A stretch of 64,000 bases of DNA from Diphasiastrum complanatum (taxonomy: Eukaryota; Streptophyta; Lycopodiopsida; Lycopodiales; Lycopodiaceae), in the NCBI GenBank assembly GCA_029204225.1, contig CM055109.1, forward strand, positions 1,852,340 to 1,916,339, read 5' to 3'. Shown here piece after piece: positions 49,253 to 61,552 of the stretch (position 1 is its first letter; every line of letters starts with the position of its first letter). The notes beneath the pieces were generated by a model. It made no database searches. It was not told where the DNA came from and worked only from the letters and a program-made list of their open reading frames with translations. The translations under genes and the position numbers were made by a program.

Positions 49253-52200
49253 TTACACATTTGCTTTTGCTGCTTGCAGAGTTGGCAGAGCAGTCAAAGC
49301 AGTTGAAGGCTGCACACAAAGCACAAAACATCCATCCTTTAATGAGATGTGGAAGCAATGGATTAAAAATCCAGCTGCAAAAAACGAAAACAAATTACAC
49401 ATGTAACCAGTAGCACAGAATCATGCAGTATTATCAGATCTAAATTAGCAAATGGGAAAAGGAATAACCACCGGAAAATGATATATGACCTACTAAATCG
49501 TATATGACCTGATAAAGGCCAATTTCACTAGGTCCTAACTTCTCTAGCAAAACATAATGTGAAACAAATCGCTATTCAGGATGCAAAACAAATCGCTTAC
49601 GTAGGATGCTTTCACAGCTTTTTATTCAGCAAATAATTTTCAGTAGTCTGCACGAGATAATTATTTCCATTTACAAAGACTCACGCCCATCTCAATACTG
49701 ACAATATTTGGTGTCTAGACAAGTTATTCACACCTTCCCTTGTTGTCAGGCATCAATTATCTATAGGTTCTTACCTGTACTTTTGCTTCTTAAATAGATA
49801 TCCTGTAAAATATTAGTATCAGCTTAGCATACAGTTTTTGTGTAGGATGCTTTCACCGAAGTGATGGCAACATATAGTATATACTCTTGGAAAATAAAGA
49901 GTTGAAAAAAAAAATTATTATAAACCCAAATCGCGAGTATCTTACAGCGACCAAGTCGTCTTCATGTTTTGGAATGAAGGCTGTGTCAACTTTTCCATTC
50001 TTGAAATCCTGACCACAAGCAGTGCAGCTTCATAAGTGCCATTCTTCAGACAATCCCAATAGGAGATCCACACCTTTCAACTATACATTCAATAATCAAT
50101 TGAAAGAAAAGGTGAAGCGAATGGGCATCAAGTTAGAATATCTATTTAACAAGTATATCCTATGGCCTTCATTAGGATTAGAGCAAGTACAACATATTGA
50201 ATGAAGTGCCCAGGAGAATATCTGTAACAGCAGAGAAATTTCTGTTCAACTAACCTCGATATCCAATATAAGTTTGTGGTAATCAATGGTAGTCGGGATA
50301 CCTGTAATTGTGACATAAAATTGCAGTAGAGTTTAGTTAATACTAGCCCAGACCCCACAAAAGAGCTAGTATACACTTCGTGTCAGCTTAGGCTTAAATA
50401 CTAAATTTGAAAAATGCCTAGTCTTAGTAGCACAATATACAAAGTGTTGTTAAGTGGAGTAATACATGCAACATGGAAGCTACTACACTTGAGCATGTAG
50501 GTTCACTAGATTGTAGACACCTTCATTGCTCTATACTGCAGGGACAGGATGAGTACCAAATAGTACCACTACCTCGAAAAAATTCCAAAGTTTTCATTAT
50601 TGGTTACAAACGAGTTTCCTCAAATACCTAGTCTGCCTTTATGTTCGATTTTTTACAACCACTTAGTGGGCAATGAAAACCTTAGACTCAATGCATTGAA
50701 TTCTTACTAGCTCCACTGCAATGAAGCTAGCTCCCTGTTTCTTCAACAAGCACCCCCTATTTTCTGCTCTAGTGCCCATGCTGAGACCTGACATAGTTTG
50801 GATCTAACCCATTTCAAAACACCAAAAAGAATGTTCTGTAATGACAACATATTGATAATGGTATACAGAATGTTGCATCACAGACCACATTGCACAGCAA
50901 CTCAGCCATGATAAATTGCTAAGTTTGGGCCACAGTTGCAGCCGTGATTCGCGAATTGCAAATCGAATCACGAACCGAATCGCGATTCGCAAATCACTGG
51001 CCAAAAAAACCAGTGATTCACTGGCTTTCCAGCAAAACGTGTTTTTTTTTTCAAAAGATATAGACAATATGGGTATCAGTAGAAAGAGAAAAAAAAAAAG
51101 ACGATTATGATTCCAGTAGTTTCGGGTTTAGGGCGTGGGGCAGTTAGGGTTTAGGGTTTAGGGTCAGATTTCGAGCAGTTGGGAAGTCCAATTCATTGAA
51201 TCTTGGATCAGGGTTGGAACTTTTGATCATGAACAAAAGCTTCAGTTTGTTATTGTCCAGTGTCTTCTTCAGGTATTTGCTTGAATGTTTCACTAAATCA
51301 ACTGCTAATGCTGGCAAGACTTCAAGAAAACTAGTCCTGAAAGTGGTGGTTCACAGGTTCATACTTTGTCGTGCTTCTTTCTCATCAACCTTCTACACTC
51401 TACTCATCGGGCATTGACACTTGAATATCGTTGAGGAATCTTAGCGGCTACCTTTAAGGTGTTCATCAGTACTGCAAATTTTGCTCTATATTCTCAAAAC
51501 ATTTCTCAGCTCAGACTGTCATAAGAGAAAATTCAGGTCAAAAAAATTTCTGGAAAGTACAAAGAAAAAAAAAATAAAATGGCGATTTGCTGCAAATTTG
51601 GACCTTGGATGAAGTATAAAGGGTTCACCATATATTGTGCCTTACACATTCGTGACATATGCTTGTGTCAGATATCCCTAAGCATCATACAAAAATTGCG
51701 GACAGGCAATTCAGAAAATATTGAAATGTCCAATGCCGTCAGACAATCCAAGCAAAATGTCACATGCTTTATTTATTTCAATGTCAAACTATGAAGCCAA
51801 TATACCCACTTTTCTAATGCACAGCATACAACAAACAAGCACTTTCACCATGAAGACTGAAAGCTCATGAACTTTCAAAGTGTGGGAATCATCACACAAG
51901 TGTCCTACATGAAGGTGTGGGATTCTCAAGGCTCAGACCCATCTTGCAAGTGCCTTACATAAAGGTATAAGATTGTCAAAGCTCAGAATCATCCTGCAAG
52001 AGACTTACATAAAGGTTTAGGGTTCTCAAAGCTCAGAACCATCTTGCAAGTGTTTTACACAAAAGTATAGGATTCTCAATGCTCATAGCTACAGCAAAGC
52101 TATGCTTTCATGTTAGCACATGTCATAATCTGCTATCATGCAGCTCTGTCCATAACGGTGCCTTATAACAAAGTATACTTAAGAAGAACCAGATATACCA

Positions 52201-55200
52201 CAAGAAGCCCGACATTTTTTCGTTTTCAGGAATCACTTGTCCCATTGAAAGTTTTTGGAAAAGGTGTTCAGAGCACTAGCAAAATGCCTATCACTTTTCC
52301 TCGTTACTATTTGAAAATTGATAACCACATACAAAGAATCATAACAATGACCATGGTTCCACTAACAGACATGTTGCTTTGTTGTGATTGTTCCTACTTG
52401 TGCTAGCAAATATAGATGAAAATAAATGGTTGATCACTACCAAAACAAAGATAACCAAGTAGAAAAAACGTTACCAGTGATGATGGTATCATTAAGGGCA
52501 CGGTGCATTCTTGCAATTGCTCTTTCCCGTGTCGGGGCCCATACAATGAGCTGTAGGAAATGCTAAGTCAAGCATTGACAATTTTTCTGTGCAAAAACAA
52601 ACAGATTGACACAAGGTGGTGACAGTTTCTAAGCATTGATAAGTTGAGCAAAAACCTTTCCAAGTAGGGAATCATAGCTAGGAGGAACCACGTAGTCTGA
52701 ATATATGTGACTGTCCATCCTCACGAATGGACCGCCTGGGGGGAGATATCCTGTAATACGACCTGCACAAAAGGCATATAAATTGAGAAATCTTCCACTG
52801 AAGCCAAATCAAACATATATGCTGCCCCGTTATAATGAATGGTTTGAGAATTTGATCATTCAACTCAGGTTTAAGAGACACAGAATTAGTTTCATAAAAG
52901 TCCTCATCAGTACATGCTAAAAAGCTAAGTATACCCGGTCCAGGACGAAATCCTTGAAATGCATCTTCCGCATTTATTCGGCACTCAATAGAATGTCCAC
53001 GTAGAATGATATCATCCTGATCAATTTCACATTCTGAGCTTAACAATCCTCAACAATAGAATGAAGCATCATGAAGCCATAGGCATAACACAAAGTCTTT
53101 CATCAGAAAAGTAAGAGATTCATGGCAAAGTTACTTGGGTGAATCGTAGCCTCTCGCCAAGAGCAACACGTATTTGTTCCTCAATAAGATCAATGGAGGA
53201 AATCATTTCTGTCACAGGATGCTCTACCTGCAATTACCACCAGTGAGCTGAAGAAACCCAAGAATTCAACCAATATGTCCCATTTGAATTTTCCAAGATA
53301 TGAACTTCAACAAGGTGATAAAATTTGGATTCAAGAGGTTGTGAATGAGTTTAACCTGTATTCGAGTATTCATTTCCATGAAGTAAAATGCTCCACTTTC
53401 ATCAAGAAGAAATTCGATAGTACCAACACCAACGTATCCAATAGAAGATGCAGCAGCTACAGCTGCATCACCCATAGCCTTCCGCAGTTCAGGTGTCAGA
53501 GCTGGAGATGGAGCTTCTTCTAGTAATTTCTGATTTCTCCTCTGTAAGAAAAAATTTCCCATCAGCTCACAGCTCAAGGAGCAATTGTAAAACACCAGTA
53601 TAGGCTTGTATATTTGTTTCAGCTCAGCACACCCCCATCTTTCTCACCAATCGTAGATAATAGATTTGATAGCTGAAAATTTTTATGGTTGATCCTGCAA
53701 TTCCTGGGCTACCTAGGTCCTAGACCAGACTACAACATGAACAGTAGTTTATCTTCTGAAGTCAAACTGATTTTGAGTACTTGCTGCAAAGCTTTACTCT
53801 TTACCAAGGGTTGTGGATTCAAGGGCTAAAATCCGTTTGAAACTTTACATGAATAGGTATAGCTAAATTTCAATGGTTGGGAAAAAATAAGTGATGGTGT
53901 AAACAGATTTCATGGCTTAACCAATACTTACAGCAATCTGGCCAGGCTACAGCAATTTCTTCCTTCAGCAGACATATCAAACTGACGTTCAGGATAATGC
54001 AATCTTTATTAAAGTCAGAAGCACTCAAGAGCAGGTGCATGTCACATGCATCAAGTTATAACTTATGTCCATGTCTCAACTTTCACTAGAAATCATGTCA
54101 AAAATCAAAGATGACTAGCAGAAAAATGAAAAAAATTATTAGAATAATTATAAGTCAAAATAACACCTGAATGCTACAATCACGCTCTCCGAGATGAATA
54201 CAGTTTCCATGTTTGTCAGCGAGAACCTGCAGTACTCCCCAACAATGTATGTGCTGAGCTTTCTGGAAGAAATGGCACATAAAAGAAAGAGTTTCTACCA
54301 CAAGCTGAAGTTTCCAAAACATGTAATCATTGCTGGAATTTTAGAAAATTCTTAAATACCTGAAACTCAATATGTCTAGGATTTGTTATATATCTCTCAA
54401 GGTATACACCATCATTGCCAAACGCAGCTCCTGCCTCGCTCCTAGCTTGCTGCAGACATTAACAATGGAACTCCATTCAAGCACCATCTTATATTTCAAG
54501 AAGACAAGTATCAAGTTTTAAGTTTCCTTGCAAATATTGAAAGTTGCTATTTAACTAACGTGTGGATGTGAGATGGACCACGATGCTGTCAAGTTCTCAC
54601 TCACTAGGTATTTTGTGGTTTTCATCAAGATGATGAACGTGCACTATTTGAATCTTTTGCCACATAGTTGCACGATACTTTAGTTCTTCATCCTAATGCA
54701 TAGGAGAATATATGTTTTGCTGTGAAGTCTAACAGGAGGCAAATGATAAAAAGAAATTTGTGCCTTCAATAGACAATTGTCAGTTGAGCTAAGTTGAAAG
54801 GTAGCAGATAGGAATCCAGCAAATATGCATATTTGTATTATGTGCAAAGGGACGTCAGAGATAAAATCCAACAACAGGCATTGAGACAATCACAGCTTGT
54901 TCATCTAGTTCGCATGTAGAATTGTAATCAACTGTATCATATTACGGGACATAATTTTTGTCAATAAAAGACTTCTACCTGACGTACCTAAAAACACTTT
55001 AACCCCGTGCAACATTTAACTTTGAAAATACATCATGGTAGTATATGACATTCTGGGCTAAGGCTGTTGCAAAAATAGAGCACAGAGATCTGGTACTTAT
55101 TGGCGTGCCAGAAAATGTGCAAATCTCTTCAAAATGTCACTATATTCTACATATATGCAGGGTACTTTGTGCACCCAATAATCACAGATTGAAGAGGCAT

Positions 55201-58200
55201 GCTCTAACTAACTAATGGGAAAGATTAAAGACAGCAATCTTGGAAAAAATCTTAAATAACATCTAAGTTGCCCCTCTACAGGAAATGGAAAAAAGTGGAA
55301 AAGATATACTCTATTATTCTCAGACCTGAAAATGCCTCCAGTAGGTCCTTCATTTCCTTGAAGTGCACCTCCCACAGGAACTCAAACTTAAATTTGAATA
55401 TCAAAAATAGATATCTATTTGTGAAATTAGATTATATCCAATTTCACAAATTTATATAGAGACGTCAATGATGTCATAAGGTAAAGCTTAGAAACAATAT
55501 CTGAGCAGCTCACAAACGCAAAGGATCTGAGTCAAAACAATAAAATAAAATTAATAAACAAAAAGTAAAAAATGAAATATCTTAGCCAAATGGCTTTGGT
55601 TTAACAAGACGATCTTTTTGTGGATTGAACAAACTAACTAGTAAAAATAGATACTCCAACCCCGAATGGATGAACTGGTTGATCGGTTACATTGTGCAAA
55701 GTACTTCACCAAGATTGATTTGAGATCAGGGTATCGTCAGATTCAAATTAAGACTGAGGGCAACGTTCCAATAGATGATGAACAATCTTCTTCATCCATA
55801 TTTAGGAAAGTTCGTAATAGTTTACTTAGATGATATTCTCATCTATAGTAAAACTTTAAAGGAGCATACTGAAACTGGAGGAATATGTGCAACCGAAGTA
55901 TCTTTAACTAGATTGGAAAACAAGTTTTTAATGTCGGCAAACGACTTATCTTGTTTCAATTGCAACTGGCCTTCCTCTTTGAGCTGGTCTATGCCTCTTC
56001 TTGGGGAAACAAGATTTTCCTCAAAAGTTGTCATTTTAGAGTTCAAAGACACAACAAAAAAACTTTAAAAAGAGTCAGGAAGGACAGGGTAAAGTCTTAG
56101 CTCTTAATGAAGCCAACTCGACAAAGTAATCTTCGAAGATAAACCCCTCATCTTTGTTAGATGTAGCCTATGCAGATTTCATATATTTTCACATATTTAC
56201 CTTCGTCAGTTGTACTGGAGACATTTATATGTTCACTTGTAATCAATACATACATATTGATTCTATAGCTCAAACTTGGTGGAGCACACACATGGCAAAT
56301 AGCCTACACAAGTTATATTCAACTTCCCAAGTGAGAATCTTAAGCAGGATTTAAGGAATGCCATGATTCATTGTCAGTGGCTCACACAGCAACAGAATTG
56401 GTATTCGCAGTTGAAGCAAACCAGCATCAAACAGAAATACCTTGATACATTACAAAATCTCTTTACTTATTTCAAAATTTGAATGTTTGAGAGACGATTC
56501 CATTCTATATTGTTGGTTAACAAGGGCCATGGCATATGATGTTGCGTACTTTTCTCCAGCTACATTACGAAAGCCATGACTCTTGCATCAAACACTCGCA
56601 CAAGGACATGGACTTGCTTCTATTTGTGTCTATGTTGACTGGACTACCTAGGAAACTTTGGTCCTATAACAAAGGCTTATTTTTTCTTCCAACATTGTTT
56701 GGTCAATCTTCACAATTTGTCATTCGAATCATGCCATCAGGTATACCCCTAGCCACGTCATAACTTCACCAGTATGGTTAGGTTTTTCTGGTGATCAATG
56801 GCTCAATGCCTGATTATAATCTCCAGTGTGTGAACCAAAAATGTACGAGCTACTTTATTTGTCACACGTTGCTCTCTGCTCTCCACTCTCCTTCGAACCT
56901 GACTGATGCTACAAGGTGCTGACATATACAATTGGGATAATTCAAGTGTACCAGTAACATGCGGTCAACCTAAACTTGAAGAAAAATAAACAACTCACAT
57001 ATATACGAAGTGTATATCAAATAGCATGAATTTTGTCTTTGCAATAAAATACGCCAGAAAGGCCTGATGATGATAACTCAATGGGATAAAGACTCCTCTA
57101 TTATCTCTGTGCATAGACCTTTAGATAAAAAAGTTAGCAACACGCCTGTAAAAGTTTGACAAATTCTGATGGCTCTTTTGCAAGTCGCATGCCACGGCCA
57201 CCACCACCTGCTGTTGCCTGCAGCATCAAAAGAGGTTCAACACTGACTAAACCTACATACCAAAGCTCAACAAGCATGCCACGCATCCTGGAAGGAAGCT
57301 TTCATAGTAACTACACGTAGATCTTACCCAAAAAAATAACAACAATCTCAAAACCTGCCTAAAGCACATGATGGGCATGCTTGACAGTTGGAAGTACCTT
57401 TATCATGACTGGAAAACCAATTTCATGAGCAAGCCTTACAGCTTCTTCTGTCGTCTACAGTGCAAAAAAAACATCATGGCTCGACAATATCCCAGATAAA
57501 CAAACAGAAACAGGTTGTAATGTTTCGGCAATGCTTGTAACAGATTAGTTATTGCCTAGTGATTTTGGAATGATTTAGGTTCTGCATGTAAGGCCACACC
57601 AAGGAGCTATGGCATGTCTTCAATCCATAGTTGCTAATGACAATAACCAGAAAGTGATTAGTAGAAAATGTTAAATTTGGTTACTTCTCAGCAAGTATAA
57701 AGAATCAACAAAAGATGGAGCTTCATATATGGATGAGCAGATGAAAGACATTCACGTTGAATCTTCTCTATTTGATCACCTCAACAAGCCCATCGCTTCC
57801 TGGTACAGTGGGAACTCCAGCCTTTTTCATTGTATCACGTGCTGTAGCTTTGTCACCCATAGTACGAATGCTATCTGGCTGAATTGATGTAAAAACAATA
57901 GCATTCAAGTGAATAAAACACGAACACTATTCAGTTTCAAGCTTTATGTATACAAGTTATCAATTTCAAAGAACCAATAGGTATAAATTTTCACAAAATC
58001 ATAATGTATCCCAACCAGTCCTACAGCTACCCTTGTTTGTAAAATAACAGGGAATAAAGTTTCAAAGCATGAGATGACCATGTAAAGAAAACGATAATTA
58101 TTTAAAACCAGCTGGGTTCACGTGGGGGATTGATTACCGTTGTAGGCATTGACATAAATTTCAAATTTTTCAAGTAGATTAAGGAAATTTTGAGCTACCA

Positions 58201-59963
58201 AAGAGCACGCAGAAAATTCCTACAACTTATAAGTGCAAGCAAACTTATGAAACTGTTGAAAACAGGCAACGCATGCACATCATTCACAGTACCTGATTCG
58301 AATCCTATTTTATGCAAATGGAACTTGGACAGCATGGTATACTTATCAAATGAATAGGTCATCACTAACCATTGTGAATCATGAATATTGATTGCATCAT
58401 GAATTTGTGAATTATAAATCATGGCTTTTTCTAATAGTGAATGATTATCCAACTTTTTTGAAAATTGAAACATTACTTTCACAAATACTGAATCGTGAAT
58501 TATGAACATACTGAAGTGTGACATTGAAGCTTGATTGAGCTTACATCCTTTGGCTCTCACTTTCTGGCTATTAAAGAAAAAGTTAACAACCACTTACATT
58601 GGGACCAATGAAATTGAGACCATGGTCTTTGCAGATGTCTACAAACGTAGCATTTTCTGCAAGGAATCCATAGCCAGGATGCAACATAGTACATCTGTGA
58701 CTGATTGCTGCGGAGACAATGTTAGGGATATTCAAATATCTGCCAGACAAGTATCACATAGCACCCGTTAGTTTTACAAGTACTGTAAGCAATTGCACGA
58801 TTTGAAACAAAATGATCTCTCTTACTAGTCTTGCTTCAGTTAGGTGGAAAGCTGAGTGAGAGTAGGGATAAACAGCACTGGGGCTGATTGCAAACTAGGG
58901 ACTCCCTAAGCAATGAGCAGCTGACTTGGAATAAATGTAGCCAAGGAGAATTTGATTATTGGCATGGCACAGGAAATCATGGTGTTGTTGATGCGAGGTA
59001 GCTATTGTGAAGTTTTGTACATAGATCTGCAAGCTAGGAGGATATCTGTGCATGTAGACTTCTACGACCTTAGCTAGAGGAGAGAATAAAGTCACAATAA
59101 ATAACATCACAAGATTGAATTTACAGACACACAACGTGCCTGTAAACTTGCCAGCAGTTGATGTATGGTCTTACTAAGGATTAGTAACTCCAGATCAGTA
59201 ATTTTCCGAACTCTTCAATCAGGTTAATACCATACTAAATGCTTCCTTGAATCATTGTCTTAGTTTCATAATATGCACCATTTTTCAAGCAAGACTGCCG
59301 GGGTAAAGAGGGAACTTACGATTGACTGCTGGGGGCCTCTCCAATGCAAACTGCTTCATCAGCAAGTTGGACATGAAGAGCTTGCCGATCAATGGTGGAA
59401 TGTACAGCTACACAAGGGATACCCATTTCGTGTGCTGTTCGTATTATACGCAGTGCAATTTCACCTCTATTAGCTATTAAAATCTTTTCGAATTCGCAGG
59501 AAACAGCCAAAGGGCCTCCTCTAGATTTATGTTTCTGACCCAAACTAGTTCGGAGATTCTTCACATGCAAATCAAGACACCCGCGTTGAAGAGCAGTGCT
59601 AGCACTGCTCATGCCTTTAGCAGCCCATCCGGCCATACCCGACGAGTATGCCGTTTGAAATGGATCTAGTTTTCGTGAAGTCGCGGTTGAAACTCCCAGA
59701 GGCTGTCATATACAAATAAGCACTGCCTCAAGTCAGTACATAATGTCTCGTCACCGCTCTTGCTAGTTATAAAACTGCTAGACTTGCTAGAAGTGATCGA
59801 AATTGGATTACATTAGATGCGCAACAACCAACGACAGAGCAAAAACAAATTAAGCATCAAACCTTGCGTCTGTACTCGATCTTCTAATACAGAAATGTGG
59901 TCTTAATCAGCTTACAGCACTTACGAGTCTATGAACCGCCCTTGCATGCATAATGCACTCCAT
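49253..59963 (-). CDS. CAC2: Plastid acetyl-CoA carboxylase, biotin carboxylase subunit
   Basis: Biotin carboxylase of heteromeric plastid acetyl-CoA carboxylase: ATP-dependent carboxylation of biotin on BCCP, the first step of fatty-acid synthesis. I read 16 coding exons: 59925-59963, 59320-59702, 58598-58739, 57780-57878, 57398-57454, 57146-57217, 54360-54449, 54167-54226, 53356-53541, 53135-53227, 52935-53016, 52656-52762, 52475-52550, 50255-50301, 49946-50008, 49253-49309. They sum to 1653 bases, 550 residues; Arabidopsis CAC2 is about 537. Phases agree at every junction. The first ~75 residues are Ser/Arg-rich, fitting a plastid transit peptide. Domains: [20 protein letters not shown] (biotin carboxylase N-domain), GGGGRGM (ATP-grasp loop), [30 protein letters not shown] (catalytic Glu, Asn, Arg) and [17 protein letters not shown]. 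All introns are GT-AG except the sixth, whose donor reads CAG|GCGTGT. The last exon ([18 protein letters not shown]) is the least certain. Confidence 0.94.
51127..51166. repeat. Interstitial telomere-type repeat (TTTAGGG) in a CAC2 intron
   Basis: GGGTTTAGGGCGTGG then GTTAGGGTTTAGGGTTTAGG: three to four units of the plant telomere heptamer, inside the intron between exons 13 and 14. Confidence 0.8.
51881..52090. repeat. ~58 bp tandem repeat in a CAC2 intron
   Basis: GATTCTCAAAGCTCAGAACC followed by 'atcttgcaagtg.cttacataaaggt' recurs about four times with variation, in the same intron as the telomere-type repeat. Noncoding. Confidence 0.7.
54450..57145 (-). other. Large CAC2 intron 6 with TE debris and a GC donor
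   Basis: 2696-base intron between exons 6 and 7. The acceptor is a standard TCTGCAG, but the donor is GC (CAG|GCGTGT). The frame leaves no alternative: a GT two bases downstream would shift the phase. It contains the plus-strand gypsy RT fragment at 55645-55870. Confidence 0.75.
55645..55870 (+). pseudogene. Gypsy reverse transcriptase fragment with internal deletion
   Basis: [20 protein letters not shown] and [14 protein letters not shown] join almost directly to [20 protein letters not shown] and [11 protein letters not shown]. The YLDD catalytic box is intact, but the ~40 residues between (the MPFGL.NAP region) are deleted. It is inserted in the CAC2 intron opposite to the gene. Confidence 0.85.
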
Positions 59964-60034
59964 CAGTTGCCCACGCTACGAGGATCTGCAGCCCTTTTTA
60001 CCAATTTGCTTGTATACAATGTTGCTGGGCAACC

Positions 60035-60170
60035 CTTGTTTGATTTGCTGGTCAAATCGTTGTTATACAGCCTCTCAGTTAAATATTTTCTGGTCTGGAT
60101 CGTTGTTAGACAGCCCCTCAGTTAAAGATTTGCTGGTCTGGATCGTTGTTAGACAACCCTTCTTGAACAA
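60035..60170. repeat. ~51 bp tandem repeat 5' of CAC2
   Basis: TTTGCTGGTCTGGATCGTTG followed by 'ttagacagcccctcagttaaaga' occurs two and a half times. It lies 70-200 bases before the CAC2 start codon, so probably in its promoter or 5' UTR. Confidence 0.7.
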
Positions 60171-60202
60171 ATCCAGATGCTGTAGGTCAGATCGCTGCAA
60201 TC

Positions 60203-60709
60203 TGTGCATGTAGACCTCTACGACCATAGCTAGAGGAGAGAATAAAGTCAAAACATCACAAGATTGAATTACAGAAACACAACGTGCTTGTATACTTGCC
60301 AGCAGTTGATGTATGGTCTTACTAAGGATTAGTAACTCCAGATCAGTAATTTTCCGAACTCTTCAATCAGCTTAATTAATACCGTACTAAATGCTTCCTT
60401 GAATCATTGTCTTTAGTTTCATAATATGCACCATCTTTCAAGCAAGACTGCCGGGGTAAAGAGGGAACTTACGATTGACTGCTGGGCGCCTCTCCATGCA
60501 AACTGCTTCATCAGCAAGTTGGAGATGAAGAGGTTGCCGATCAATGGTGGAATGCACAGACAGCTGCAGGAAACAGCCAAAGGGCCTCCCTCCTCTAGAG
60601 TTATGTTTCGGAGATTCCTCACATGCAAATCAAGACACACCCACGTTGAAGAGCAGTGCTCATGCATTTAAGCAGCCCATCCGGCCATGGATCTAGTTTT
60701 CGTGAAGTT
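60203..60709 (-). pseudogene. Broken duplicate of CAC2 exon 2 and its intron
   Basis: This segment repeats 59034-59690 in the same orientation. It includes the intron sequence, the donor at the exon's end (CAGTCAATCGTAAG) and the transit-peptide part ([17 protein letters not shown]). A deletion removes the stretch corresponding to about 59413-59503, which encodes [20 protein letters not shown]. Smaller indels also disrupt it. It lies upstream of the start codon and is not needed for the 550-residue protein. Confidence 0.85.
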
Positions 60710-60988
60710 GCATCAACAAAAACAAGTGCTAAAACAGACTCATTCTGCTCGCTGGAAGGAATTCACCTTAATAAACAGGACAGATGGTAGAAGGGCTGCA
60801 TGGAGAAAAGGTCAAGATTCCAGGTTGCTGAATTTTCAACTCCAGGACTGCCAGAGCTTTTTGCAAATCCCATAAGTTCAAGACAGTTTCTGGTCTTAAG
60901 TTTCTGACCTCTAGAGTTGTTGGGTTTGTACGGTTCTAGCACATGCACAACAAACACACCATTTGAAACTGTTGCTATAAACCTTTCA

Positions 60989-61012
60989 CATTAAACCCTA
61001 AACCCTAAACCT
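60989..61012. promoter_or_regulatory. Telo-box-like AAACCCTAAACCCTAAAC
   Basis: Three adjacent AAACCCTAA-type units about 1 kb upstream of the CAC2 start. Telo-boxes are common in plant promoters. The distance makes a role in CAC2 expression uncertain. Confidence 0.45.
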
Positions 61013-61079
61013 CTGGGTGAGGGGCTATCGTCAAAAAGAACTTCTCATAGTACTAGTAACGCCTGCCCGCCCAACGGCG

Positions 61080-61190
61080 GGCAAATGCAAATGTGAGGGC
61101 GGCGGGCCCGTGCCCATCCCCCTGCCCATCCCCGTCCCCACCCCTGCCCGTGCCCCTCCCCTGCCTGTGGCCTTGACCCTTCCCCAACCG
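61080..61190. repeat. C-rich imperfect repeat (GCCCATCCCC-like)
   Basis: Successive GCCCGTGCCC, CTGCCCATCC and CCGTCCCCAC phrases form a short GC-rich island in AT-rich DNA. Such degenerate C-rich runs also occur in plant nonautonomous elements. No coding interpretation is offered. Confidence 0.6.
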
Positions 61191-61552
61191 CTTTTCAGTT
61201 TAAAAACATGGGTTTCTGGGCAGCTCTCTCTGCCCGGAAACCCAAATAGTTTTAGTATATATAGATTTAGAAGAATATCCTTTACGGAATTGTTAATGCA
61301 ATTATTAAATGCTTAGATCTAGCATTGGATCTATAATTTTAACATAGTATTAGAGTTAGTTGGTGGCCAAAAATGATAAGTTTGTGATTTTGGTGGTGTT
61401 GTGAGAGCGACCTTAATTCTACCATGCCTGTGTGCATTTGTATTGATCAAATCTCTACTAACACTTTGATGTGAGTGAAATGATTTTTTCATGTCAATTG
61501 GAGTTCATAACTTTGAGAAAAAAACATATTTTATGTCATTCATTCAAAGAAA

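Noticed and set aside
48831-49406. ORFs on both strands around the microsatellite 3' of CAC2
   Set aside because: They run through the dinucleotide repeat and overlap the last CAC2 exon in other frames.
49784-49811. Alternative CAC2 last exon (GATATCTATTTAAGAAGC start)
   Set aside because: It has good splice signals, but the tail it gives has no likeness to CAC2 ends; the exon at 49253-49309 fits phase, length and composition better.
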